From positions 1 through 50,693 of the forward strand of contig JAFQEV010000022.1 in NCBI GenBank assembly GCA_017398825.1: 50,693 nucleotides of DNA, read 5' to 3'. Positions 1 through 8,262 of this stretch are shown here, piece by piece; position 1 is the first letter of the stretch, and the number at the start of each line of letters is the position of its first letter. Both the position numbers and the translations under genes were made by a program. The notes beneath the pieces were generated by a model. The model saw only the letters and a program-made list of their open reading frames with translations. It was not told the DNA's origin and did not search any database. The DNA comes from Clostridia bacterium. GTDB taxonomy: Bacteria; Bacillota; Clostridia; Christensenellales; Borkfalkiaceae.

Positions 1-32
1 CGTTACTGCTGTCGTGTCGTAAGTCCGTAATC
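1..32 (-). repeat. Possible truncated composite-repeat unit, opposite orientation
   Basis: Read on the minus strand, these bases contain GATTACGG, a short ACGAC segment and then ACAGCAGTAACG. This resembles the right arm of the large repeat units elsewhere in the window, for example CATTACGG then ACGGCAGTAACG in the unit at 18624-18754. The rest would lie outside the window. It is degenerate and opposite in orientation to the other copies, so the assignment is tentative. Confidence 0.3.
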
Positions 33-50
33 TAAACTTACGTAGTAAGC

Positions 51-86
51 AAAAAGACACAAGGTGTAAATACCTTGTGTCTTTTT
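51..86. terminator. Bidirectional intrinsic terminator
   Basis: A perfect 14-bp stem (AAAAAGACACAAGG with its complement) encloses an 8-nt loop and has A and T tracts on opposite sides. It sits downstream of the minus-strand lipoprotein ending at 186 and probably terminates that gene. It could also serve a plus-strand gene left of the window. Confidence 0.8.
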
Positions 87-185
87 GTATAGGTGGGACT
101 AAATCTCGTTTTTAGGGTATGTGTGTGGGACAAAAAGTATTTTTCCAAAACATCATTAGGTCCTTCCCTCTGCTACCATATGTTT

Positions 186-1280
186 TTATTCGGGCAATAA
201 TTCAACAGTAATTTCAAAGGTCTTTAGTTTGATAATCAAGTTGTAAGTTCCCGTATTCTTAAAATAATGGTTGCTTCCGCTGCCCATCAAAACGTTTGCC
301 GTATCAACAACAGTTAAATCATAAGTTCCATAATTTGCGGTGTAGAAATCGGGTAAACTATCATATTTATCTACCGTTATTTGATAGTGAAATATATAAG
401 GAATGCCTGTTTCATAAGGTTGTAGCGTAATAAAATCCGTACCGTCATAATACACGCAACTATACGTAGCGGTATCGGGGTTGACAAGTTCAAGTCGCAC
501 GACGTAGGTTTTTCTGTTGATATAGATATTGTAATTTCCGCCGATGTTTACCGCAACGTCTGTTTTTCGTGCCGATGCAATGTTGTTGTTTACACTTTCA
601 TCTAAAGTTACCTTATAATTACTCGTGTGAAGATTATTGAAAAAACTGATAGTTTTACCTGCGGTTACATTAAAATTATTGATAACGAACTCGTCTTGGT
701 TCTCAGGGTTTACGCTCATTTCAACCCAACTCGTAGCTTTACTGTAAATACTGCAGTTTTTAATCGTATAGTAAACAGGCGTAGTTATTTCCGACTTGTA
801 GACGAGATCAAACTTCAGCGTTTCCGTATCAAAAACGACGGTGTAGATCCCCTCTTTTATGATTTTGATAGAATACTCCTCGCCCTCTGCCAATTCCTCC
901 TCGGCATACTCACTGTCGCTACTGTCGCTAAGGGCGGCGTACCAACCTCTCATATCGTCTGAGAGCATATAGAAATAGTCCTCTTCGTAAAGATACAAAT
1001 TGTCGTAAACGCGCTTACTGCCGTCGAGAGAAAAATAATTCACCTTCAAAAATTCGCCGTTAACTTCCATCCATAATGAAAGCCCTGAGGAAGTGTAGTA
1101 AGTTTCATCTTCATTCGGAACGAAATGCTCGATGTCAATATTCTCGGGTGCAATAACTTGAATATCGGCGTTATAATTGGGAATTCCCGGATCACCCGTT
1201 CCCATATCGCAACCGACGAGAGATATTCCGCTTATAACAACCAATAAGGTTAATACCAAAAATAAGAATTTCTTTTTCAT
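186..1280 (-). CDS. Putative surface lipoprotein with three repeated beta modules
   Basis: This encodes about 364 residues. It opens with a type II signal peptide (MKKKFLFL, a hydrophobic core, lipobox LVGC), so the mature protein should be lipid-anchored outside the membrane. The start at 1280 is chosen because GGAG lies just upstream and the signal peptide begins there; the frame also extends upstream. No known family is recognised. The body is rich in Tyr, Asn and beta-forming residues. A similar pattern, G-x-Y followed by hydrophobic alternation and T-(L/Y/F)-x-(F/V/I), recurs three times (EGIYTVVF, GGNYNIYI, TGTYNLII), the last at the C-terminus. This suggests three related beta-sandwich modules. 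A binding role for polysaccharide or protein is possible but not shown. It appears monocistronic, ending before the terminator at 51-86. Confidence 0.7.
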   Translation of the reverse strand: MKKKFLFLVLTLLVVISGISLVGCDMGTGDPGIPNYNADIQVIAPENIDIEHFVPNEDETYYTSSGLSLWMEVNGEFLKVNYFSLDGSKRVYDNLYLYEEDYFYMLSDDMRGWYAALSDSSDSEYAEEELAEGEEYSIKIIKEGIYTVVFDTETLKFDLVYKSEITTPVYYTIKNCSIYSKATSWVEMSVNPENQDEFVINNFNVTAGKTISFFNNLHTSNYKVTLDESVNNNIASARKTDVAVNIGGNYNIYINRKTYVVRLELVNPDTATYSCVYYDGTDFITLQPYETGIPYIFHYQITVDKYDSLPDFYTANYGTYDLTVVDTANVLMGSGSNHYFKNTGTYNLIIKLKTFEITVELLPE

Positions 1281-1509
1281 AGTCTTTACTCCATTAAGAA
1301 ATGCGATTGTCATTATCGTCCTCATTTTTGTTATTCTTATGTATTTTATTATAGCAATTTTTCCAAAAAAATCAAGGTCTTTTGATCTATGAGCGAAAAA
1401 TAGTGCAATTCTTTACGGAATTTTTTATTTTATACAACTTCGCTACGCCCAGTCGGTAGAGCTTTACCTTTCTGTTATCAGGCGTCACCGTTCATGCTCC
1501 GCAGGAAAC

Positions 1510-1538
1510 AAAAAACCACCCAAATGGGTGGTTTTTTT
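1510..1538 (-). terminator. Intrinsic terminator of tRNA-Leu
   Basis: The stem CCACCC/GGGTGG with loop AAAT is flanked by a T tract on each strand. It lies 3 nt past the encoded CCA end of the minus-strand tRNA-Leu. The remaining intergenic sequence from 1281 to 1509 holds no gene; part of it (about 1440-1500) has a tRNA-like D-arm, described as a finding. Confidence 0.8.
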
Positions 1539-1541
1539 GTT

Positions 1542-1624
1542 TGGTGCGGACGATGGGATTTGAACCCATACGGTTGCCCACAGGCTTCTGAGACCTGAGC
1601 GTCTGCCAGTTCCGCCACGCCCGC
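1542..1624 (-). tRNA. tRNA-Leu (anticodon CAG)
   Basis: Read on the minus strand, the acceptor stem GCGGGCG pairs with CGTCCGC, followed by discriminator A and an encoded CCA. The anticodon loop CTCAGAA gives anticodon CAG, which decodes CUG. The long variable arm is typical of a class II leucine tRNA, and the T arm contains GGGTTCAAATCCC. The gene is followed at once by a terminator and stands alone. Confidence 0.95.
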
Positions 1625-1683
1625 TTAACAGCTTGGAAAACCAAGCCATTATAATATATATTAAATTCCATTAAAAATCAATA

Positions 1684-2541
1684 TTACTCGGTTACAGGAG
1701 TAAAACCGCGCTCGTTAAGCCAAGTGAATAACTGCCCCATCCAGTCGTTGTAATTTGCGGGGGTTGTGGAACTCCTCAACTCTAAATTTTCGGGCGTGTC
1801 CGAAGTGATATCGTTTACCGATAAACCGTGATGCCCCCTTTCTAAAATATGTAAGGTAAAGGGAACGCCGTTTTCCTCGTAAGCACACGCCATTAAGAGC
1901 GCGTTTTTACTTGGAACGGTTGAGTCCATATTAGTGGAGAAAATGTAAGCAGGAACGGAATCTTTAGTAACTCGTTTTTCAAGTGACAAAAGTTCCATCA
2001 ACTCTTTATCACCACCGCTAATTTTCATTATGCTACCGCCGTGGCTTTTAACTCCCGAGGTTATAACGGGATACATGAGCGCGCACGCATCGGGTTTAGC
2101 GAGTTTCTTTTTATCTCCTAAAAAGTCGAGGACGCTCTCGCTTGTTAAGGTTGCCAAGCAACCACAAAGATGACCGCCTGCCGAAAAGCCGATTGCCATA
2201 GTTTTATCGGGAATAACGCCGAGTTTTTCAGCGTTTTCACGAATATACACCATTGCCATAGCAGCCTCTTGAAAGGCTTGAGGATATTTTGCAGGGGCAA
2301 CAGAATAGTAAAGGATAAAGGAAACGTAGCCCTCAGCTAAGAACTTGAAAGCAACGGGCTCAGCCTCTCTCTCGCTCGTGTATTCATAGCCACCGCCCGG
2401 CATTATCAAAACGGCGGGGCGCTTGCGGTTTATGCCGTATTCACGATATCTACCAGGGTTAAATATAGCCAAATCACCACGGGCGTTTGCGGGCTTTTCT
2501 ATGCCAAAATATTCGTATAAATTAATTCTTTCCGTAATCAT
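1684..2541 (-). CDS. Alpha/beta-hydrolase esterase (BD-FAE / acetyl-xylan esterase type)
   Basis: A 285-residue cytoplasmic alpha/beta hydrolase with no signal peptide. PGGGY near residue 50 replaces the usual HGGGY oxyanion-hole motif. The nucleophile elbow is GFSAGG, and the probable acid and base lie in NMDSTVP and RGHHGLS. This architecture matches small carbohydrate-ester hydrolases of the BD-FAE/acetyl-xylan esterase group, which remove acetyl or feruloyl groups from oligosaccharides; the substrate here is inferred only. The ATG overlaps the trmB stop (ATGA), so translation is probably coupled. It is the last gene of the minus-strand operon. The family call is firm, the substrate is not. 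Confidence 0.8.
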   Translation of the reverse strand: MITERINLYEYFGIEKPANARGDLAIFNPGRYREYGINRKRPAVLIMPGGGYEYTSEREAEPVAFKFLAEGYVSFILYYSVAPAKYPQAFQEAAMAMVYIRENAEKLGVIPDKTMAIGFSAGGHLCGCLATLTSESVLDFLGDKKKLAKPDACALMYPVITSGVKSHGGSIMKISGGDKELMELLSLEKRVTKDSVPAYIFSTNMDSTVPSKNALLMACAYEENGVPFTLHILERGHHGLSVNDITSDTPENLELRSSTTPANYNDWMGQLFTWLNERGFTPVTE

Positions 2542-3212
2542 AATTTCACCTTTGCAATTAGTTTGTTTATATTTTTGCCGAGCGAAGAAAACTTTTGCTC
2601 GTACTCGGTCATAACGTTATCTATGGGGTTTTCAGCGTGCAAGTCGCGCGTTTTGTAAACGATTTCAAAGCCGTTTTCTATAAATGAATTTTCGGAAAAC
2701 TCAAAGAAATCATCGTTATCCGTTTTAAAGTGAATTTCAGCCCCGTCTTTAAGTAGATACTTATAAATTTCTAAAAAGGAATAGTACGTTAAACGGTGAT
2801 TTGCATACTGCTTTTTGGGATACGGGCAGGAAAAGTTAAGGTACAGCTTGTCAATAGATTTTTCGGGGAGCTCGTACTTTAAAATCTCCGCTCCACAGTT
2901 GAAAAGCTTTACGTTTTCAAGCCCCTCTTCCCTCACCTTTTCGGCACAGGTTATAAGCACGTTTAACTGAATTTCCACGCCCAGATAGTTGACGTTTTTA
3001 TTTGCTTTTGCCTTTTCTATTATAAACCTACCCTTTCCACAGCCTATCTCAAGCTCCACGGGGTTATCGTTTGAAAAAAGGTTAAACGGCGTTTTAACGT
3101 CGTAACGCTCGCACTCGGGAAGACCTAAATGCTCGCTCGTTTTTTGAACTACTATTATATCGCGGATGTTATCAGCTCTTTCGTCTAAATGTTTTTTACG
3201 CCTTGCTCTCAT
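2538..3212 (-). CDS. trmB: tRNA (guanine-N7)-methyltransferase TrmB
   Basis: A class I SAM-dependent methyltransferase that makes m7G46 in the tRNA variable loop. The SAM-binding motif ELEIGCGKGRF lies near residue 55. The C-terminal substrate motif TDNDDFFEFS and the region around HRLTY are recognisable. The usual DPWPK motif reads CPYPK here, so an Asp conserved in this family is replaced by Cys, which is odd for an active enzyme. I choose the ATG at 3212 (MRARRKKH), which matches the usual N-terminus; a TTG at 3224 is in frame, but GGAG sits only 1 nt before it. The gene overlaps era by 17 nt and the downstream esterase by 4 nt. Confidence 0.9.
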   Translation of the reverse strand: MRARRKKHLDERADNIRDIIVVQKTSEHLGLPECERYDVKTPFNLFSNDNPVELEIGCGKGRFIIEKAKANKNVNYLGVEIQLNVLITCAEKVREEGLENVKLFNCGAEILKYELPEKSIDKLYLNFSCPYPKKQYANHRLTYYSFLEIYKYLLKDGAEIHFKTDNDDFFEFSENSFIENGFEIVYKTRDLHAENPIDNVMTEYEQKFSSLGKNINKLIAKVKL

Positions 3213-4086
3213 CGGTATAGCCAAACTCCGTTATAAGCGCCTCTTTATCGCGCCAGTTTTCCTTTACTTTTACGTACGTGGTTAAGAATACCTTTGCGCC
3301 TAAAAACTTCTCCATATCCTGACGGGCAAACGCGCTAATTTCTTTTATCATTGCACCTTGTTTTCCTATGATAATCGCCTTATGGTTCTGTTTTTCGCAA
3401 ACTATATCTAAACTAATCTCGTAAACGCCGTTGGGTTTTTTCTCAAAAAGATTAACGAGAACGGCAACGCCGTGAGGTATTTCTTTATCGAGTTTTAAGA
3501 GGATTTTTTCCCTTAAAATTTCGCCTATCATAAACCTCGAAGATTTATCGGAAACAACGTCCTCTTCAAAAATTTTATCCTGCGTTGGAAGATATTTTAA
3601 TACCGCGTTTATAAGCTCTTTGATGTTTCTATTTTTTCTCGCCGATACGGGAACGATTTCCGATACTCCCTCAACTCCTGCAATCTTAACGAGATTTTCT
3701 GGGATATTATCCTTTGGCATAATATCGATTTTACTCATCGCTACGATTACGGGGATATCGGAAACGATGGAGGAAAGGAGCTGTAAGTCCTCTTCCTTTA
3801 TCCCGTCGTGCCCGTCGAGAACGAATAAAACGACGTCAACGTCCTTAGCGGTCTTTCGCGCCGTCTTTTGCATCTTTTTGTTGAGCTCGGTTTTAGACCT
3901 GTAAAAACCGGGCGTATCTTCAAATACTATCTGGTAATTATCGGTTGTGAGTATTCCGAGTATTCTATCTCTCGTAGTTTGAGGCTTTGGGGAAACGATT
4001 GCCACCTTTTCCCCCACTATTACGTTTATAAGCGTTGACTTGCCGGCGTTTGCCCTGCCGACTACCGCTACCGTGCCACTTTTCAT
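3196..4086 (-). CDS. era: GTPase Era, 16S rRNA maturation factor
   Basis: A 296-residue Ras-like GTPase with a C-terminal KH domain that binds the 3' end of 16S rRNA during 30S assembly. Motifs are G1 GRANAGKST (10-18), G3 DTPGF, and G4 SKID in place of the commoner NKxD. The KH signature around IIIGKQGAMIKEI lies near residue 235. Length and order are normal. It follows ybeY by 3 nt. In many Firmicutes dgkA and cdd sit between ybeY and era; both are absent here. Confidence 0.97.
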   Translation of the reverse strand: MKSGTVAVVGRANAGKSTLINVIVGEKVAIVSPKPQTTRDRILGILTTDNYQIVFEDTPGFYRSKTELNKKMQKTARKTAKDVDVVLFVLDGHDGIKEEDLQLLSSIVSDIPVIVAMSKIDIMPKDNIPENLVKIAGVEGVSEIVPVSARKNRNIKELINAVLKYLPTQDKIFEEDVVSDKSSRFMIGEILREKILLKLDKEIPHGVAVLVNLFEKKPNGVYEISLDIVCEKQNHKAIIIGKQGAMIKEISAFARQDMEKFLGAKVFLTTYVKVKENWRDKEALITEFGYTDESKA

Positions 4087-4089
4087 ATT

Positions 4090-4566
4090 TTACCTTGTAA
4101 CGTTTAAAATTTCCATTGCCTTATCTGCCAAGGCTCTCATTTCTCTATCGTCTTCTTCAGTTATATGGTCGTAACCGAACAAGTGCAAAAAACCGTGCGC
4201 GCAAAGATAACAAAGTTCTCTATCTAAGCTGTGCCCAAATTCTTTAGCCTGCTCCTTTGCCCTCTTTTCACATATAACGATACTGCCTAAAAATACCCTC
4301 TTTCCACTACCGTCAACGTCTAACGGAAAATCTTTTAGGGTAACGTTTTTATACCTAACGTCGTCGAGAGAGGGATAAGACAATACGTCCGTCACCCTAT
4401 CTATTCCGCGAGTTGAACGGTTGAGCTCTTTAATATACTCTTCGTCAACGGAATTAACCTCGGCGGAAAGCTTGCCCGTTTGATTTAAAATAGTGTAAAC
4501 TGCATCGGCAACCCTATTAACGTCAAACCCGAGCTTTTTGTTTTTGGATATAGTGATGCCTGCCAC
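4090..4566 (-). CDS. ybeY: Endoribonuclease YbeY (rRNA maturation)
   Basis: A 158-residue UPF0054 metalloprotein needed for 16S rRNA 3'-end maturation and ribosome quality control. The metal-binding motif HGFLHLFGYDH near residue 125 supplies three histidines. The RxxDRVTDVLSYP region is also typical. The start codon overlaps the pgpH stop by 1 nt and the stop lies 3 nt before era, so ybeY and era, which act on the same RNA region, are translated from one message. Confidence 0.96.
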   Translation of the reverse strand: MAGITISKNKKLGFDVNRVADAVYTILNQTGKLSAEVNSVDEEYIKELNRSTRGIDRVTDVLSYPSLDDVRYKNVTLKDFPLDVDGSGKRVFLGSIVICEKRAKEQAKEFGHSLDRELCYLCAHGFLHLFGYDHITEEDDREMRALADKAMEILNVTR

Positions 4567-6023
4567 TATCTTCTTCCTCCCGATTTGAGCTTGGGATACT
4601 TAACTCTATCGTGATATACTCCCGATAAGGTGTTGGTGATAGTGTTTCTTATAACGCCGAGCTCTTGGAAGGTGATATCGCACTCGTTGAACTGGTCCAT
4701 ATCCATTCTCTCTTCGATAATTTCCTTAACGGCTTTATCAACGTTCTCGTGCGTGCGGTTGCTAACCGCTCTAACCTTTGCCTCGCAAGCATCGCATATC
4801 ATAATGATTGCGTTAATCTTATTTTGGGGCTTAGGACCGTAATAACTAAAATTGTCAAGCGCGAGCTTTCCGTCGGTAAACTTGCTCGCTTTCATGTAAA
4901 AGTACCTTATAGGTAAAGTTCCGTGATGTTGTTCGGCAGCCTCGGCAAACGCCTCGGGAAGTCTGCGTTTTCTAATAAGGTCAGCACCGTCTCTCGCGTG
5001 CGAGCGGATAATATCGGTGGAAAGCTCGGGAGAGAGTGCGTCGTGCGGGTTTTTACCCGTTTGGTTTTCAGTAAACATCTCGGGGTTTTTAAGCTTTCCC
5101 ATATCGTGATAGTATGCGCATGCGCGAACGAGCAATGGGTTTTCGCCTATGGCGTTACCGCAAGCCTCGGCAAGCATAGCAACGATAATGGTGTGACTAA
5201 ACGTTCCCGGTGCTGAGATTGAAAGTTCTTTTATAAGCCTTGACTTATGGTCGGTAAGTTCGGTCAATCTAAAGTTGGTGAGCGCGCCGAAAGTCACTTC
5301 GAAAAGGGGCAAGATAACCGTCATTAAACAGGTTGCTAACAGCCCGCTACCGAGCGCGTAAAGAACGGGGAACAACACTTTGTTGAGCTGGAGGAGCGTA
5401 AACTCCATAACGCCAGCAGATATAATAACGGGCAAGGAAATTACAAAGCCCATTACTAAAACCTTTCCACGCGAACCCTCGCCGTCTACCAAGAACACGG
5501 AGAACATTCCCGTTGCAAAGCATAAGATTAGAGATACTAAAACGTAATTGCCGTTGCCAGCAAACGAAACGCACAAGAGGTCTGTGAGCATCATTAATAA
5601 TGCAAACACGCAGTTCATAAACACGGCGGTGCGCTTGTCCACTAAAATCAAGATAAACAGCGCGCACAGCGAGATAGGTCTTAAGTAGACGTTTATCATA
5701 CCGAATAGGTAGGACGCTATCATCGAAAGGATAACCGCAGAATAAATCATCGTTATCTTCTTAGGCTTTCTAAACACCTCTTTATTTTGGCTTAGAAAGT
5801 AAAGATACGAAACGACGCCGAGCACCATTACCGAAAACAGTATAAACAGCACGAGCTTAGTGCTTGACTGAACGTACTCCACCGTTTGCATAATTCCCCC
5901 GCATTTTACAAGGAGGAACACTAGCATTAAGCCCATCACGACGCAGGTGTTTAACAAGAACACTACCGCTATCTTGAAAAGCTCTTTTCCCTTTAACTTT
6001 GAATTTTTATCTATTGCTCTCAT
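4566..6023 (-). CDS. pgpH: Short PgpH/YqfF-type membrane HD phosphohydrolase
   Basis: A 485-residue membrane protein with about eight hydrophobic segments in the first 240 residues, then a cytoplasmic HD domain with HTIIVAMLAE, the YHDMGK core and HARDGADLI. PgpH-family enzymes hydrolyse c-di-AMP. Relatives are usually about 700 residues, with a large extracellular 7TMR-HDED domain between the first membrane helix and the 7TM bundle. Here only some 20 residues (near CGGIMQTVEY) separate helix 1 from the next segment, so the sensor domain is missing. The start overlaps phoH by 17 nt. Position between phoH and ybeY is the standard yqfF position and supports the call. Confidence 0.9.
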   Translation of the reverse strand: MRAIDKNSKLKGKELFKIAVVFLLNTCVVMGLMLVFLLVKCGGIMQTVEYVQSSTKLVLFILFSVMVLGVVSYLYFLSQNKEVFRKPKKITMIYSAVILSMIASYLFGMINVYLRPISLCALFILILVDKRTAVFMNCVFALLMMLTDLLCVSFAGNGNYVLVSLILCFATGMFSVFLVDGEGSRGKVLVMGFVISLPVIISAGVMEFTLLQLNKVLFPVLYALGSGLLATCLMTVILPLFEVTFGALTNFRLTELTDHKSRLIKELSISAPGTFSHTIIVAMLAEACGNAIGENPLLVRACAYYHDMGKLKNPEMFTENQTGKNPHDALSPELSTDIIRSHARDGADLIRKRRLPEAFAEAAEQHHGTLPIRYFYMKASKFTDGKLALDNFSYYGPKPQNKINAIIMICDACEAKVRAVSNRTHENVDKAVKEIIEERMDMDQFNECDITFQELGVIRNTITNTLSGVYHDRVKYPKLKSGGRR

Positions 6024-6990
6024 TTTTTATTTCCTTTTGAGATTCTTCACTTTTTACGTAAGCCTTTACGATTTGGGCTACTAAGGGATTTCGAACAACG
6101 TCCTTATGCGTTAAAACTACCGTTTCTATCCCCTCTACGTTTTTTAATATTTTAGTTGCGTGGATAAGCCCGCTCTCCTTGCCTTGAGGCAAGTCTATCT
6201 GAGTAACGTCACCCGTGATTAGCATCTTGCTGTTTTCACCAAGCCTCGTTAAAAACATCTTCATCTGCTCTTTGGTAGTATTTTGAGCCTCGTCTAATAT
6301 AACGTAGCTGTTTGAAAGAGTTCTACCGCGCATGTATGCGAGCGGAGCGATTTCTATTATATTTTTTTCGATTAACTTTTGATAAGTTTCATATCCGAAC
6401 ATCTCGCCGAGCGCATCGTATAACGGGCGGAGATAGGGGTCTACCTTGTTTTGCAAATCACCCGGCAAAAAGCCAAGCTTTTCACCAGCCTCAACAGCCG
6501 GACGCGTTAAAATTATCTTTTCGGTAAGCTTTTGCTTGTACGCCACCGCCGCCATGCACACGGCAAGATAAGTTTTACCCGTACCCGCAGGGCCAACGCC
6601 GAATATAACGGTGTTTTTATTGATTGCGTCAACGTACTTTTTTTGCCCAACCGTTTTTGGCTTGATTTGCTTTCCGCGAGAGGTAACTGCGATTACTCCG
6701 CTGAAAATCTTTTCAATCCCGTCAAGATTTCCCTCTCTTGCCATATCTATGCAGTAAAGAATTCGCGATTTGTCAAGAGGTTCTTTGGCGTTGACTACCT
6801 CTAAGAGTTTTTCGATAACCGCCTTTGCAAAATCAACGTTTTCCTTTTCGCCGGTCACCTTGATAAACCCGTCGTCAACGAACGCAACGACGCCAAGCTC
6901 CTTGCTTATAACGTTGAGGTTCTCGTCAAACACCCCTAAAAGTTCGGCAAGCTTATTGCCTGTTTTGATTTCAACCGTGTAATTTTTCAA
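6007..6990 (-). CDS. phoH: PhoH-like P-loop ATPase
   Basis: A 327-residue PhoH/YbeZ family protein: an N-terminal KH-like segment (about 1-110), then a superfamily 1 helicase-like ATPase domain with Walker A GPAGTGKT (near 137-144), Walker B ILDEAQN and a downstream LITGDVTQIDLP motif. It is genetically linked to YbeY in most bacteria and is thought to assist rRNA or RNA processing. The start is TTG at 6990, chosen because GGAGGG lies 6 nt upstream and no better codon exists. The TTGA overlaps the yqfD stop, giving translational coupling. Confidence 0.93.
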   Translation of the reverse strand: MKNYTVEIKTGNKLAELLGVFDENLNVISKELGVVAFVDDGFIKVTGEKENVDFAKAVIEKLLEVVNAKEPLDKSRILYCIDMAREGNLDGIEKIFSGVIAVTSRGKQIKPKTVGQKKYVDAINKNTVIFGVGPAGTGKTYLAVCMAAVAYKQKLTEKIILTRPAVEAGEKLGFLPGDLQNKVDPYLRPLYDALGEMFGYETYQKLIEKNIIEIAPLAYMRGRTLSNSYVILDEAQNTTKEQMKMFLTRLGENSKMLITGDVTQIDLPQGKESGLIHATKILKNVEGIETVVLTHKDVVRNPLVAQIVKAYVKSEESQKEIKNESNR

Positions 6991-7910
6991 CTGTTCCCTC
7001 CGTAAAAAACGTGCCTAACCGATAAGTTTACCACTATTTTATCGCCTATTATATCGTGAGATTTAGTTACTATCTCACCGCTATCTATCTTAAATTCAGA
7101 AAGGGCGTAAGCAAGCTCAACGGTTCTATCGCTCACAGCAAGCCCCTCGTATTCAAAGCAAACGCTCTCTAATACTTTAACTCGGGCAACGGTGAAAGTT
7201 TCATACCGCTCACCCTCTTCTTTGCCGAGGACGTACGCGCCAACGAGCGCATCTCCCTTTTTCACGCTATCGCCAACCGCAACGAGCGCCGTGCCCCTAA
7301 GCACAGAAATTTCCTCAACGACACCGTCCACCCCCGACAGCACGTCACCCACGTTTTTAGACAGCGGTTTTGAAATGCCCGAGGAAAGCTCGGTTGATAC
7401 GACCAAGATATTGCCTTGCTTATGAGCGGTTACGAACGAGATTTTCTCATTGCTCTTTAAAACGGCGTTTTCAAGCTCGTCAAAATCAATCTTTTTAAAA
7501 TTAGAGTATTTTTTAACGCCTAAGCTCTCTATGACGGAAAGAGTTTCCATCTCAAAGCACTTTGCCGAGCCCTCAACGCGAACGCCGAGCACCACTCCGC
7601 CTAAAAGATAGGATAAAAGTGTGAACAGTATCACGCCAAGCGCAAGCCCTATTCGGCAAAAAAACGTCGCAAAAGGGGATAAAATCCCCTTGTATCCAAC
7701 TACTTTTTTATTATAGCACATATTTTTGCAAATAGCAAAAAATTTATTGCTTTCAACGCAGTCAATCGTAACGAGGCAGGTTTTTTCGTCCTCGAGAGCA
7801 AAATCAAAGACGTTTACCCCCCTAAAATGCAAGTATTCGGGTAGGTAATTTATATTTTTTCCACTCGCCTTGTACGTTATACGAAGAAGTCCTCTTTTTA
7901 AGCCTGCCAC
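6987..7910 (-). CDS. yqfD: Sporulation protein YqfD-like
   Basis: About 307 residues from a GTG at 7910 (VAGLKRG, read as Met). The start is preferred because the family begins with a short R/K-rich segment and GGTGG lies about 10 nt upstream; the frame is open much further upstream inside yqfC. The N-terminal region resembles the YqfD family, followed by one strong membrane segment (IGLALGVILFTLLSYLLGG) and an external domain with small repeated beta units. YqfD is a stage IV sporulation protein made under mother-cell control in spore formers; the B. subtilis protein is longer, about 400 residues. The gene overlaps yqfC by 13 nt, which is the classical arrangement. Confidence 0.85.
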   Translation of the reverse strand: MAGLKRGLLRITYKASGKNINYLPEYLHFRGVNVFDFALEDEKTCLVTIDCVESNKFFAICKNMCYNKKVVGYKGILSPFATFFCRIGLALGVILFTLLSYLLGGVVLGVRVEGSAKCFEMETLSVIESLGVKKYSNFKKIDFDELENAVLKSNEKISFVTAHKQGNILVVSTELSSGISKPLSKNVGDVLSGVDGVVEEISVLRGTALVAVGDSVKKGDALVGAYVLGKEEGERYETFTVARVKVLESVCFEYEGLAVSDRTVELAYALSEFKIDSGEIVTKSHDIIGDKIVVNLSVRHVFYGGNS

Positions 7911-8158
7911 TCTATTTTTTCCACCCTCCCAACTATTGATAAATCGCGCTCGACGTACGAGCCGATAGATAAACCCTTGCCGTAAAAGGAAATCTTTCCT
8001 CCCTTTACAGCTAAGATTATGCGCTCGGTTTTCAAGTCGCAAATTTTTAAAACTCCTTCTATAAACACCCCGGAATTACCGAGCGCGGTTATGCGATAGG
8101 GCGCGTCGCTTAAGTTGCAAAGCCTCAAAAACCCGTTAATGCTCTCAATAAAACCCAT
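7898..8158 (-). CDS. yqfC: YqfC/YabP family sporulation protein
   Basis: An 86-residue YabP/YqfC-family protein. Recognisable parts are the central ITALGNSGVFIEGVLKI strand pattern and the hydrophobic ILAVKGGKISFYG. In B. subtilis yqfC and yqfD are adjacent sporulation genes; the exact function of YqfC is unclear. I choose ATG 8158; a GTG at 8167 lies inside the GGGTGAT ribosome binding site. It is the first gene of the eight-gene minus-strand operon. Its presence with yqfD implies spore-forming ancestry, not proof that this organism sporulates. Confidence 0.85.
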   Translation of the reverse strand: MGFIESINGFLRLCNLSDAPYRITALGNSGVFIEGVLKICDLKTERIILAVKGGKISFYGKGLSIGSYVERDLSIVGRVEKIEWQA

Positions 8159-8262
8159 AATAATCACCCATAATTATTTTTTAACGCCTCCGTCGCTTGA
8201 CTTAAACGGCTAAAATTGCTATATTTATAAATATATTAAATAAAATCTAACTTAATGCAATT

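Noticed and set aside
5347..5667. A 106-codon minus-strand frame inside pgpH
   Set aside because: It overlaps a strongly supported membrane HD protein in another frame and has an arginine-rich composition typical of a shadow frame.
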